DNA from: Lachnotalea sp. AF33-28
GTDB lineage: Bacteria > Bacillota > Clostridia > Lachnospirales > Lachnospiraceae
DNA length: 64,000 nt
Direction of reading: 5' to 3'
Assembly (NCBI RefSeq): GCF_003477885.1
Contig: NZ_QUEE01000014.1
Location: forward strand, 62,001-126,000
The notes below the pieces were generated by a model. It was not told where the DNA came from. It made no database searches and worked only from the letters and a program-made list of their open reading frames with translations. Below, piece by piece: positions 16,226 to 24,680 of the stretch (the first letter of the stretch is position 1; the number at the start of each line of letters is the position of its first letter). The position numbers and the translations under genes were made by a program.

Positions 16226-16307
16226 ATATTCCTCATTTTTCACAGTATTCATACAGAAACCCGTCCCGATAGTACAGTTTCTGCATATTTTCCGACAGTA
16301 TGCATCT

Positions 16308-17180
16308 TCAGACGCCCGGCTGGAAAAAGCCGGTCAGATAGACCTGTTTTGCCAGCCTTGAGTTCAACATGCTGTTATAGGCTCTTCTCGCCGATCTCTG
16401 ATCGCTAAAAAGCCCGAAAACAGTGGGTCCGCTGCCGCTCATAAGCGCTCCGTCCGCTCCGCAGCCAAGCATATGCTGCCTGATCCTGTTTATCACCGGA
16501 TAATTGGGAATCGTAACTGTTTCCAGCACGTTTTCCATTCTGGATGTCATGCCCCGGTAATCTCCGTTTTTCATAGCCTGGATCATGCCGTCCACATCCG
16601 GATGGGAAGCCAGGGAATCCGCATGCAGGTTCTCATAAACAAATTTCGTGGAAACACTGACGGACGGCTTCGCAATCAACACAAATGCCTGGGGGGGGGC
16701 CGGCAGCGGCGTCAGCTTTTCCCCGATTCCTTCCGCCAGCGCTGTCCCACGCATCAGACAGTACGGAACATCCGCCCCCAGCATAAGCCCACGCCGCATC
16801 AGCTCTTCTTTTGAAAGGGACAGACCGAACATGCGGTTCACGCCGTACAGCACGGCGGCAGCATCGCTGCTTCCTCCTGCCATGCCAGCGGCAACCGGTA
16901 TATATTTGCGAAGGTCTATCTGCAGACCGTCTTTTATACCCGCTTCGTCCATCAGCAGTTTGGCGGCTTTATATACCAGATTGTTCTCATTTGTGGGCAG
17001 ATACGGAAGATTGGTCCGGATGCGGATGCCCGGCACCAGCGCCCGCCGGATCCAGATGCGGTCATATACTTTGACGGTCTGCATGATCATGCGGACTTCA
17101 TGATAGCCGTCCTCCCGCTTCCTGACTACATCCAGCGCCAGATTGATCTTTCCATATGCACGTAGCCGTAAGCTGTTCAT
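16308..17180 (-). CDS. ispE: 4-diphosphocytidyl-2-C-methyl-D-erythritol kinase
   Basis: A 290-residue GHMP kinase of the MEP isoprenoid pathway, phosphorylating CDP-ME with ATP. It has LRAYGKINLALDV with the catalytic-site lysine, the glycine-rich loop PVAAGMAGGSSDAAA (about residues 95-108), and the C-terminal MSGSGPTVFGLF loop. The ATG at 17180 is chosen for a GGAGG site 6 nt upstream, dropping 13 residues of the longest frame. A run of nine C on the coding strand (16692-16700) encodes part of LPAPPQ and is a possible slippage site. It is followed by the GntR regulator gene. Confidence 0.95.
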   Translation of the reverse strand: MNSLRLRAYGKINLALDVVRKREDGYHEVRMIMQTVKVYDRIWIRRALVPGIRIRTNLPYLPTNENNLVYKAAKLLMDEAGIKDGLQIDLRKYIPVAAGMAGGSSDAAAVLYGVNRMFGLSLSKEELMRRGLMLGADVPYCLMRGTALAEGIGEKLTPLPAPPQAFVLIAKPSVSVSTKFVYENLHADSLASHPDVDGMIQAMKNGDYRGMTSRMENVLETVTIPNYPVINRIRQHMLGCGADGALMSGSGPTVFGLFSDQRSARRAYNSMLNSRLAKQVYLTGFFQPGV

Positions 17181-17280
17181 CAGATTCCTCCATGTGTTGG
17201 CGATAGGGGCGTTTCCCATAACTCCGCAGTGCGCGGCTCGATTCCGCTGCGCTTCATCTCGCGCTCGGGCTTCGCCCTAT

Positions 17281-17345
17281 ACGTAAGTACACAAACGAAT
17301 TTGCTTATGTGCGAGCACAACGCAAATTCGTTTGTGTACTTACGT
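17281..17345. repeat. Family C palindromic element C2 (65 bp)
   Basis: Perfect 24-bp arms (17281-17304 and 17322-17345, starting ACGTAAGTACACAAACG) enclose the apex CTTATGTGCGAGCACAACGC (17304-17323). Within the apex TGTGC/GCACA is the same hairpin as TGAGC/GCTCA in element C1, with a T-A to A-T swap. The element occupies the 267-bp gap between pepF and ispE; the rest of that gap holds nothing I can name. Confidence 0.8.
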
Positions 17346-17447
17346 GCACTGCTCATGCCTGCAACCATTATAATCAACTTTTTCCCTCTTTGCAAGTATC
17401 AGCGTTACCATGCGCGGGAGGGTTAAGCAGAAGCGAACAGTAACGGC

Positions 17448-19202
17448 TCACCCTTTGTAGGCCAGGAAGGTGTCGATGCGGGCGGAGATGAGGCTTAGAC
17501 TCTTTTTCCAGAAGTCCTCTTTGGTCAGATCAATGCCTGCCATGGCGGCTACGTCTTCTACCGAGCTTACGGTCGTGGCTTTCAGCAGGGCTTTGTATTT
17601 GTCCACAAAGGACGGCCCTTCCTCCAGATACTGTGCATACAGGCCGCCGGCAAATAATCCTCCGAAGGCATACGGGAAGTTATAAAAACTTAAACCGCTG
17701 TCGTAGTAATGTCCTTTGCACACCCACATATAAGGATGCAGCACGCTGTGGTCCAGGCCGTCGCCATACGCTTCCTTCTGCGCGTCAAGCATCAGCTCCT
17801 TCAGCTCATCTGCAAACATAAAGCTGTTTTTCCTCTTCTCAAAAACCGCTGTCTCAAACAGATATCTGGAATAAATGTCGCATATGATCTGTGTCGTGTC
17901 CTGCAGCTGGCTTTCCAGCAGGATCATTTTTTCCTTGCCCTCTGCCTCATCGATGGCGGCATTCATGACCACGTTTTCATTAAAGGTGGATGCAGTTTCC
18001 GCAACCGGCATGGAATAATCTGTGTTCAGAGGGCGGTGATTCTCGATCTGCTTGCCGTGGAACGCATGTCCCAGTTCATGTGCCAGCGTCACCACATCCC
18101 CTAAAGCGCCGTCGAAATTGGTGAGGATCCTGCTCTGCTTCTGATTTGGCATATTGCAGCAAAACGCTCCGCCAACCTTGCCCTTCCTGGGATAAAAATC
18201 AATCCATTTCTCCTCAAAGGCCTGATTGATCATGTCCGATAGTTCCTGTGAAAACGGCGCAAAATGGCTGATCAGATACTCTCTGGCTTCCTTTGCTGTA
18301 AACTTGCGTCCAAGATCGCCCATGGGTGCGAACAGTTCATACCACGGCAGTCCGTTTTCATAGCCTAAAAGCTCGGCTTTTTTCCTAAGATATGCATGGA
18401 ACTTAGGCAGATACTCCTTCATGGCGGACAGCATGGCATCCAGCGTTTCCCGCTTCATCTTAGCCTGTTTCAGCGTCATATCCAGGGGGGAATCATAGCC
18501 TCTAAGCTCCGCCACCGTGTTCACCTGGCATTTTATGCTGTTTAAGGAAAAGCAGACGGCGTCCTTAATCTTCTCATAGGCTAAAAGCTCTGCCTCATAT
18601 GCCTCCCTGCGCACCTTGACATCCGGGCTGTAGGCCAGGTTGCGCACTTCCGACAGCGTGATCTTCTCACCGTTTAAGTCCACTTCCACCGAAGAGGTGA
18701 GATAGCTCTGCAGGTTGCTCCAGGCCATCCCTCCGGATATATCGAGCTTAGCAATCACGTCCTCCACATCATCCCCAAGCAGATACCTGGATTCCTTTTT
18801 AGTCTCCAGAAGCAGATACTCATACTCCTTTAAAAAGCCGTCCTGTTCAATCAGTTCCTCCAGATTATCCACAGACGCGATAAATTTCTTGCACGCCGCC
18901 TCCTCTTTCGAGGTGCTGCTGGCCAGCATCTGCAGCTGATCCATATAGTTGGCGGCCGGTACATCCGCCGTATTTGCAGACTGTCTCAATGAAGTATAAA
19001 TAATCAGATCCGCCAGAACGCGCATCATGTTTTCCTCTGTCTGAAGCAGCTCACGGATAGCAGCAGCAGTCTCTTTCCCGGCAAGTCCGGCAGCAGTCTG
19101 CTGAAATTCAGCTACCAGCTCACGGGCTTTTTTTAAATCACTCTGATATTTTTCGTCTTCAAAGCTTTCATAAAGAACATCCAATGACCATTCACCATTC
19201 AT
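17448..19202 (-). CDS. pepF: Oligoendopeptidase F (M3 family zinc metallopeptidase)
   Basis: A 584-residue cytosolic zinc peptidase. The HExxH zinc motif is in LAHELGHAFHGKQ (His at about 377), with the third ligand Glu in the downstream ETASTFNENV helix. Length and the C-terminal GLDHSVLHPYMW...SFYNFPYAFGGLFA region are typical of the clostridial PepF group, which trims 7-17-residue peptides. The ATG has an AGGAGG site. It is divergent from the AI-2E family gene, whose start lies 138 bp away. No signal peptide is present. Confidence 0.95.
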   Translation of the reverse strand: MNGEWSLDVLYESFEDEKYQSDLKKARELVAEFQQTAAGLAGKETAAAIRELLQTEENMMRVLADLIIYTSLRQSANTADVPAANYMDQLQMLASSTSKEEAACKKFIASVDNLEELIEQDGFLKEYEYLLLETKKESRYLLGDDVEDVIAKLDISGGMAWSNLQSYLTSSVEVDLNGEKITLSEVRNLAYSPDVKVRREAYEAELLAYEKIKDAVCFSLNSIKCQVNTVAELRGYDSPLDMTLKQAKMKRETLDAMLSAMKEYLPKFHAYLRKKAELLGYENGLPWYELFAPMGDLGRKFTAKEAREYLISHFAPFSQELSDMINQAFEEKWIDFYPRKGKVGGAFCCNMPNQKQSRILTNFDGALGDVVTLAHELGHAFHGKQIENHRPLNTDYSMPVAETASTFNENVVMNAAIDEAEGKEKMILLESQLQDTTQIICDIYSRYLFETAVFEKRKNSFMFADELKELMLDAQKEAYGDGLDHSVLHPYMWVCKGHYYDSGLSFYNFPYAFGGLFAGGLYAQYLEEGPSFVDKYKALLKATTVSSVEDVAAMAGIDLTKEDFWKKSLSLISARIDTFLAYKG

Positions 19203-19340
19203 AGTCTGATTTCCTCCTGTTTTTGGTATTATCAGTGTAGCACATTTCTCACGTTTTGAATACCGGACATTTGCCCTCTATGGATTTTCTGCCAAAAGTA
19301 TGTTACACTATCGGCATAAAACATAGAAAGGATCTCTGAC

Positions 19341-20573
19341 ATGGAATCCAACGACAATCTGGATAAAAAGCTGATGAAGTTCTGCAAATATCTGATTATC
19401 TCCGCAATCGTCACCTATCTCGCCTTTAAGCTGCTGGATAACCTGCCCTTTTTCCTCGGGAGGCTTACATCGATATTCGGAACTCTGATCAACCTGATAA
19501 AACCTCTGATCATGGGACTCATCACCGCATATCTCCTGCATTTCACCGTATATGGGATGGAACATTTTCTGGAATCGCACCGCATCTTCAAAAAGCAGGG
19601 AACGCGCAGAAATGTGGGAATCATCGTGTCCTATTTCGGTATATTTGCTCTGATCATCGGTTTCGTATGGGGCATCTATCTGATGATCGGCGGACAGATT
19701 TCCCGCAACACCACCATCGCCAATGTGGTGGCATACATCATCGATTACCTCAATAACAGCGAACTCTCACCTGAGGCCATACAAAAGAGCCTGGAAAGCC
19801 TGGGTCTTACCGCCGGTGGAACCCTGATGGACCAGATCACCTCTCTTCTCGCCAGCCTTCAGACCTATATCGGCAACGCGCTGCAGGGCATGTTCAGCTC
19901 ACTGGCCGGCATCGCCGGCAATCTGATCGCTTTATTCGCCGCCTTTTTCTTAAGCATCTATCTGCTGAAAGATAAGGAATACTTTATGGGGCTCTGGAAT
20001 AAGCTATTCTACATAATCTTCAGGAACGGCAGGACGGGCCAGAGCATCCGGCATATCATGAGCATTGCCAACACAACTTTTTCCAACTATATCGTAGGTC
20101 AGCTGCTGGAAGCCTGTGTGGTGGCAGTCATGGCTACCATCGCCCTGTTCATCATCGGCATAGACAGCGCAGTCATGATCGGCATTATCGCCGGCATCAC
20201 CAACCTGATCCCATACATCGGGCCGTGGATCGGCACCGCGCTGGCCGCTGTCATGGCGCTGCTGTCGGGAGAGCCGATTAAGGTGATCTGGGTGGTGATC
20301 GGCATGCAGATCGTCCAGCAGATAGACAATAACCTGATGGCACCCCGGGTGGTGGGAAGCAAGGTAGGCCTTCATGCCGTGTTCACCATGCTGGCAATTC
20401 TGATCGGAGGGAGCACCAGCGGCCTTGCCGGCATGCTGATTGCCGTACCGGTGGCTGCAACGCTTAAGATCGTTATCGCGGAATGGTATGACCGACACTT
20501 CGCAGGGGTGGATGTCACTCCTCCCGATACTCCCGCAAAATCATCGGATAAAAATTCCAAAGATCCTTCTTAA
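19341..20573 (+). CDS. AI-2E/PerM-family membrane permease
   Basis: A 410-residue polytopic protein with about seven transmembrane helices (first pair near residues 16-70, a cluster between about 200 and 370) and the family's PIGxW-like segment IIAGITNLIPYIGPWIG. The middle soluble part (about 115-195) is typical. Members export small molecules or ions; the AI-2 export role of TqsA does not transfer to the whole family, and some are Na/H antiporter-like. The start has an AGAAAGG site. The C-terminal 25 residues are hydrophilic and rich in Ser, Asp and Lys. It forms its own unit ending before the hairpin at 20628. Confidence 0.88.
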   Translation: MESNDNLDKKLMKFCKYLIISAIVTYLAFKLLDNLPFFLGRLTSIFGTLINLIKPLIMGLITAYLLHFTVYGMEHFLESHRIFKKQGTRRNVGIIVSYFGIFALIIGFVWGIYLMIGGQISRNTTIANVVAYIIDYLNNSELSPEAIQKSLESLGLTAGGTLMDQITSLLASLQTYIGNALQGMFSSLAGIAGNLIALFAAFFLSIYLLKDKEYFMGLWNKLFYIIFRNGRTGQSIRHIMSIANTTFSNYIVGQLLEACVVAVMATIALFIIGIDSAVMIGIIAGITNLIPYIGPWIGTALAAVMALLSGEPIKVIWVVIGMQIVQQIDNNLMAPRVVGSKVGLHAVFTMLAILIGGSTSGLAGMLIAVPVAATLKIVIAEWYDRHFAGVDVTPPDTPAKSSDKNSKDPS

Positions 20574-20627
20574 CGCAATTGTCTAAACTGCCTTCACCAC
20601 CAACCGAACCTGCTTCTGACAATAAAA

Positions 20628-20659
20628 GGGTGAGGGACATACAAACATGTCCTTCACCC
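20628..20659. terminator. Hairpin terminator between convergent genes
   Basis: GGGTGAGGGACAT (20628-20640) pairs with ATGTCCTTCACCC (20647-20659) at 12 of 13 positions, with a 6-nt loop. The minus strand continues into CTTTATTG, so it mainly serves the YesL-like gene at 20698; the plus side has no strong T-run. Confidence 0.7.
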
Positions 20660-20697
20660 TCAATCGTTAACAGGTATCATTTCCAACAGATCCGGTT

Positions 20698-21492
20698 TTA
20701 CTCCTCGCTGTCGTCCGCTGTCCCTTCCTCTGTTTCAGAATCCTGTGCGTCCGACGGCTCCTCTTCTGCAGTTTCATCTACCGCATCTCCGGCGTTCTCA
20801 CCATCCTCGCCCTCCTTAGCCTTAATCTCATCTGTCAGACGGTCGATGGCTCTCTGCATCTCAGCCGCTTCATCCAGATGTTCAAGTTCTGTTTCCGGCA
20901 TATATTTCTTAAAAATATGGTTAAAGCAGTATGAGGTCAAAAACGCTGTCAGCCCAACCGACACGATCATCAGCGGCGGGAAAAAGATGGAAGCGATCAG
21001 CACCGCCACCGCAATGATCAGATTTAATATGGTCCAGCCCAGATGTCTGATGGACATGAACAGTGCATTGATAAACATCTTTTTCGTAGAGTTATAAAAT
21101 CTGGCAGTGACCGGGAATATGTAACTCACCATAAAGATCCCCATGAGGATAACAGCCAGGAAGATCGTTGAGAACACTTTGCCTACGGTACTGTCCATGC
21201 TCCAGAAAAACCGGATATCCACATACAGAACAAGTCCTACCACAACTATAATCAGCCATATAATCGTAGATTGCTTGAAATTCAGCTTAAAGGACTTAAA
21301 GAATCCTCTGACTGTATAGCCCTCGTCATCCGATGCCAGCTTCAACGTCACATAGTACATAGCGGTCGTTGCCGCACCTATGGTAAAAATCGGCAGACTG
21401 CAGATTGTCCACAGCACGCTTAATATAAATACGTCCGCCAGTTTTCCGATAAATCTCCATACCGGATTGTCCAAATTAAAAAAACCGCTCAT
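20698..21492 (-). CDS. DUF624 (YesL-family) membrane protein
   Basis: A 264-residue protein. Its N-terminal part has about five to six helices (roughly 18-40, 78-98, 105-130, 150-180) and the YesL start MSGFFNLDNPVWRFIGKLAD. The C-terminal 60 residues are extremely acidic (runs of Asp, Glu, Ala, Ser), an extension not in the core family. YesL proteins often sit with sugar-uptake operons, but their function is unknown. AGGAG lies 8 nt before the start. It is divergent from a single-pass protein gene (21897), with family B repeats between the two. The acidic tail probably faces the cytosol. Confidence 0.88.
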   Translation of the reverse strand: MSGFFNLDNPVWRFIGKLADVFILSVLWTICSLPIFTIGAATTAMYYVTLKLASDDEGYTVRGFFKSFKLNFKQSTIIWLIIVVVGLVLYVDIRFFWSMDSTVGKVFSTIFLAVILMGIFMVSYIFPVTARFYNSTKKMFINALFMSIRHLGWTILNLIIAVAVLIASIFFPPLMIVSVGLTAFLTSYCFNHIFKKYMPETELEHLDEAAEMQRAIDRLTDEIKAKEGEDGENAGDAVDETAEEEPSDAQDSETEEGTADDSEE

Positions 21493-21680
21493 TTCTTATC
21501 TCCTGTCTTTCTAAGCTTCTCTATTACAGACCGCCGGGCCGCACGTTCATATTCCGCACATTTTCCCACCGCTGTTTGCATTACTATACATTATATCGAA
21601 ACACCTTCTAAAAATCAAATTGTTTGTCCCTTATTTATAGTTTTTTAATGAAATGCCTCCCCCATTTTTTTTATTTTATG

Positions 21681-21849
21681 TTATAATGTCGGCAGACATT
21701 ATAACTGTGCTGATTTTTTGTCTGCATCGCAGACATTTTTCCATGAAAAATCATGCACATCCCCCGGAGGGGCATGTCAGCTTTCTGACATGCTATAATG
21801 TCGGCAGACATTATAACTGTGCTGATTTTTTTGTCTGCATCGCAGACAT
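21681..21849. repeat. Family B multi-hairpin repeat, locus B1
   Basis: Two copies of the hairpin TATAATGTC-GGCA-GACATTATA start at 21682 and 21794, exactly 112 bp apart. Each is followed by CTGTGCTGATTTTTT and a second hairpin GTCTGC-ATC-GCAGAC. Between them lie ATTTTT/AAAAAT, CCCC/GGGG and CATGTCAG/CTGACATG hairpins. The whole order recurs, inverted, at 25789-25922 with changed but still paired stems. It lies in the 404-bp gap between the YesL-like gene and the gene at 21897; the rest of that gap (21493-21680) shows nothing clear. Confidence 0.85.
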
Positions 21850-21896
21850 CTTCCGGGTGGCCTGTTATAAAAACCGAAAGCGAAAGGATGTACAAA

Positions 21897-22586
21897 ATGG
21901 ATGACGAAAAGAGCCTGAAAAAAGCCTTAAAGGAAGAGAAGGGCAAACTGAAAGACATGTCCTTTAAGGACAAGCTCTGGTATATCGGAGAATACTATAA
22001 ATTTCATATCATTTTTGTGATTGTGGCTGTGATCATAATAGTTAGCGTCATAACCACCGTGCGGGAAAATTCGAAGGATGAAATACTGAATGTTGTAATC
22101 CTCAACGAAAACGTCACCCTGGATACGGATGCCCTAAAGGAGGACTTCGGACAGTTTATCGGTTTTGACTCCAACAGCCAGCGCATGTTTTTTGATTCCA
22201 GCATGTACCTCAATCCGGACGGTTCTATCACGGATGAATCCGCCATGGCCTATCAGGCCAAGCTCGTAGCCATGGTGGCTGCGAAACAGCTGGATGTCAT
22301 GATCGCACCGGAATCGTTAATCAACATGTATTCGCGGGATATGGGCTTCATGGATCTGGAAGAGGCCCTGCCTGATGAACTGTTTCAGAAGCTGACAGAC
22401 GAGGACCGGATCATCACTGCCAAGGATGCGGATGGGAATACATACGCCGCCGCCATCGACATCGGAGGGACGAGGATTACCGAAACTGCCGGTTTTTCCA
22501 ACGAACATCCCTATTTTTCTATATTGATCAATTCCGGCAATCTGGAGACAGTGCTGCAGTTTCTCACCTATGCGTTTGAATCATGA
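21897..22586 (+). CDS. Single-pass membrane protein of unknown function, 229 aa
   Basis: The ATG at 21897 is chosen because GAAAGG lies 8 nt before it; the frame stays open upstream through repeat B1, but that part is repeat sequence. An N-terminal charged cytosolic segment of about 30 residues (KALKEEKGKLKDMSFKDKLW) leads to one transmembrane helix (about 35-55), then a 170-residue outer domain with NVVILNENVTLDTDALKEDF. No enzyme motif is visible. Topology and sequence style resemble uncharacterised partners of YesL-type proteins in gut Clostridia, and the YesL-like gene is divergent next door. Function unknown. Confidence 0.75.
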   Translation: MDDEKSLKKALKEEKGKLKDMSFKDKLWYIGEYYKFHIIFVIVAVIIIVSVITTVRENSKDEILNVVILNENVTLDTDALKEDFGQFIGFDSNSQRMFFDSSMYLNPDGSITDESAMAYQAKLVAMVAAKQLDVMIAPESLINMYSRDMGFMDLEEALPDELFQKLTDEDRIITAKDADGNTYAAAIDIGGTRITETAGFSNEHPYFSILINSGNLETVLQFLTYAFES

Positions 22587-22685
22587 TCAGGTTGAGATAA
22601 CAATAGTAGGGTCTCTTTCATTGAAACAGACGATGCAGAACATTTGCCCGTTTACAAATCTAAATTTACCATCTGTGGCACAAGG

Positions 22686-22722
22686 AAAATCCGCTTGATC
22701 TGTTAGATCAAGCGGATTTTTT
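22686..22722. terminator. Bidirectional terminator overlapping the GNAT gene 3' end
   Basis: AAAATCCGCTTGATCT (22686-22701) and AGATCAAGCGGATTTT (22705-22720) form a perfect 16-bp stem with a GTT loop, and T-runs on both sides. It includes the last codons (KIRLI) and stop of the minus-strand GNAT gene at 22703. Confidence 0.9.
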
Positions 22723-23218
22723 CGTCACCATCATTGATTATACACTCCATTTTATAACGCCTCGTCACAGTGCCGTCGGTCATTGTCTGTGTCAGCTTTT
22801 CTGTTACTTTGAAGCCGCATTTCTGATAACACCTTAGTGCGCTTTCATTTTCCTGATTGGTAAAAAGGATCGCGCGGGCAAAATTTTTCTCCTTCATAAC
22901 GTCCAGGAGCCGAGATAATGCATGCGTTCCAATCCCCCTATGTTGGTATTCCGGCAAAATAGCAGCCATCTTCAGGTATACGGTCTGGTCAGGCGCAGAC
23001 AATCCATTAAATGCAAGCCAGCCGATCTGCCTGTCACCGCTCCAAACGATAAAATCCAGTTCATCGTCATCAGTCTCCCAGCAGGCCACCGCATCCGTCC
23101 AATTGTCTCTGCTCGTTGGGAGCTCGTTTAAGGCACTCATTATTTGTGGAGTGTTCATCAGTTGATATAAAAAATTGGAATCGCCGGGCTCCACCCGTTT
23201 TACCGTTATGCTGTCCAT
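22703..23218 (-). CDS. GNAT-family N-acetyltransferase
   Basis: A 171-residue single-domain acetyltransferase. The acetyl-CoA loop is seen in ILPEYQHRGIGTHALSRLLD (about residues 90-110), followed by NESALRCYQKCGFK, the usual motif B. The substrate is unknown; it could be an amine, a peptide N-terminus or an antibiotic. GGAGG lies only 3 nt before the ATG, a short spacing. It is convergent with the gene at 21897 and shares its terminator. Closest in style to stand-alone RimI-like acetyltransferases. Confidence 0.85.
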   Translation of the reverse strand: MDSITVKRVEPGDSNFLYQLMNTPQIMSALNELPTSRDNWTDAVACWETDDDELDFIVWSGDRQIGWLAFNGLSAPDQTVYLKMAAILPEYQHRGIGTHALSRLLDVMKEKNFARAILFTNQENESALRCYQKCGFKVTEKLTQTMTDGTVTRRYKMECIINDGDEKIRLI

Positions 23219-23258
23219 AAACCTCCGATATCAGCTGCAGCCCTCTTACAAAAGAACC

Positions 23259-23792
23259 TTAAAATTGAGATCCCGTCTTTTCCGGCTCACCGTACTCCTC
23301 GCCGAAGGTATCTACCGTTACCTTTTTCATCTTCTGCTGCTGCATCGGGCGGTCGGACCAGTCCGTTCTGGTTTCTGCAATCTTATTCACCACATCCATA
23401 CCCTCTGTTACCTGTCCGAACGCCGCATAGAGGCCGTCCAGGTGGGGAGAAGTCTCATGCATGATAAAGAACTGAGATCCTGCGCTGTCCGGATGCTGTG
23501 CCCTGGCCATGGAAAGGACACCGGGGGTATGCTTTAAATCATTCTGGAATCCGTTCTGTGAGAACTCTCCTTTGATACTGTAGCCGGGGCCGCCGGTTCC
23601 TCTGCCCTCCGGACATCCGCCCTGAATCATAAATCCCTTGATCACTCGGTGGAAAATCAGTCCGTCATAGAAATTCTTCTGAATCAGGCTTATAAAATTA
23701 GCCACCGTGTTGGGCGCGGTCTGCGGATACAGCTCCGCCTTGATCACATCCCCATTTTCCATTTCAATTGTAACAATTGGATTCTGTGCCAT
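23259..23792 (-). CDS. Cyclophilin-type peptidyl-prolyl cis-trans isomerase
   Basis: A 177-residue cytosolic cyclophilin: the catalytic Arg/Phe region FHRVIKGFMIQGGCPEGRGTGGPG, then ARAQHPDSAGSQFFI and HLDGLYAAFGQVTEGMDVV are all present. It catalyses prolyl isomerisation in protein folding. No signal peptide is present. AAGGAG precedes the ATG. It is 40 bp upstream of the GNAT gene and 37 bp downstream of the TPM-protein gene on the same strand, so they could be one transcript. Confidence 0.95.
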   Translation of the reverse strand: MAQNPIVTIEMENGDVIKAELYPQTAPNTVANFISLIQKNFYDGLIFHRVIKGFMIQGGCPEGRGTGGPGYSIKGEFSQNGFQNDLKHTPGVLSMARAQHPDSAGSQFFIMHETSPHLDGLYAAFGQVTEGMDVVNKIAETRTDWSDRPMQQQKMKKVTVDTFGEEYGEPEKTGSQF

Positions 23793-23828
23793 TATAAAGA
23801 TCTCCTTTAATCATTTTTCTGTATTTTG

Positions 23829-24680
23829 TCAGAAGCTTCTTCCTCCGCCGCCATGCGAGCTGCCGCTGCTGCTGGTATGCGTTGAGGAATGTCCACCGCC
23901 GCCTCCCCCTCCGCTGCCGCTGTTTGTTTCGATTCTGCGCTTGGTAACTGTTGTATGGACGAACCGGTCAGTTCTGGCATTGACTTTGGCAGGCCCCTTC
24001 TGGTAGGCATTTACACCGCCGGTATGTCCGGTCCTGCAGGATAAGAGCATGCACAGCACTGTGACACCCGCAGCCGCTGCCGCGATCAGAAAGCTTCTTA
24101 AAAGGGCGGCAGGCCGGGTAATCCGCTGCCAGTAGCTGCCCCGTCGGGAACTGTCTTCGGTGATGTACATTCCCTTCTCCTCATTATAATAGCCTTCTAT
24201 ATTATTGGCAACCCATGAATTAACAGCGCGCTCTTGTGCCGCCTCAAAAAAGGCCTGAGTGCTCTTATAAGGATCACCCGGGAAATATTTCATAACCTCG
24301 TCAAGAATTTCTTCCACCTCATCGTCCGTGATCAGTTTCTGCGCGTCACCGGCCGTATCGAGATAAACCATACGGTTATCCATATCATACAGCAGCAGGA
24401 TGCCCGACCCCCGGTTTCCCTCATACCCAAAATTGCGGCTGTCGTAAAAGTCATTGGCATAGGTCTCGGACGATTTTCCCCCTGCATCATCAATGGTAAG
24501 TACGATCACATCCAGCTCTAACTGATCCGCCAGCTCTACACAGTCCTCCTGCAGAGAGGTCTTCTCGTCTTCTGTAAACAGCCCCGCGTAGTCATATACC
24601 TTATCTTCATTTCTCCTGAATCCGCAGACCATTATAACAGCCGACACAAGAAGAAGCAGCATGCTTATTTTACGTTTCAT
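23829..24680 (-). CDS. TPM-domain membrane protein with Gly/Ser-rich tail
   Basis: A 283-residue protein. The start at 24680 overlaps the upstream stop by one base (TGATG) and gives a proper signal peptide (about residues 1-20). A TPM domain (about 25-150) follows with YDYAGLFTEDEKTSLQ, DVIVLTIDD and NRGSGILLLYDMDNR, then a transmembrane helix (about 190-215), and finally a low-complexity tail with seven Gly in a row and His/Ser repeats ending GGGGRSF. That layout matches YgcG/PSB32-like TPM proteins. The function of bacterial members is unclear; membrane protein quality control has been proposed for relatives. It is coupled to a zinc-ribbon membrane protein. Confidence 0.88.
   Translation of the reverse strand: MKRKISMLLLLVSAVIMVCGFRRNEDKVYDYAGLFTEDEKTSLQEDCVELADQLELDVIVLTIDDAGGKSSETYANDFYDSRNFGYEGNRGSGILLLYDMDNRMVYLDTAGDAQKLITDDEVEEILDEVMKYFPGDPYKSTQAFFEAAQERAVNSWVANNIEGYYNEEKGMYITEDSSRRGSYWQRITRPAALLRSFLIAAAAAGVTVLCMLLSCRTGHTGGVNAYQKGPAKVNARTDRFVHTTVTKRRIETNSGSGGGGGGGHSSTHTSSSGSSHGGGGRSF

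Noticed and set aside
17215..17262. tRNA T-arm-like sequence near GCGGCTCGATTCCGCTGC
   Set aside because: No acceptor, D or anticodon arm can be built around it, and the loop is eight bases. Probably chance or a decayed fragment.
21798..21896. Longer N-terminus for the 229-residue protein, through repeat B1
   Set aside because: The extra frame only translates the repeat hairpins; a proper ribosome binding site supports the ATG at 21897.
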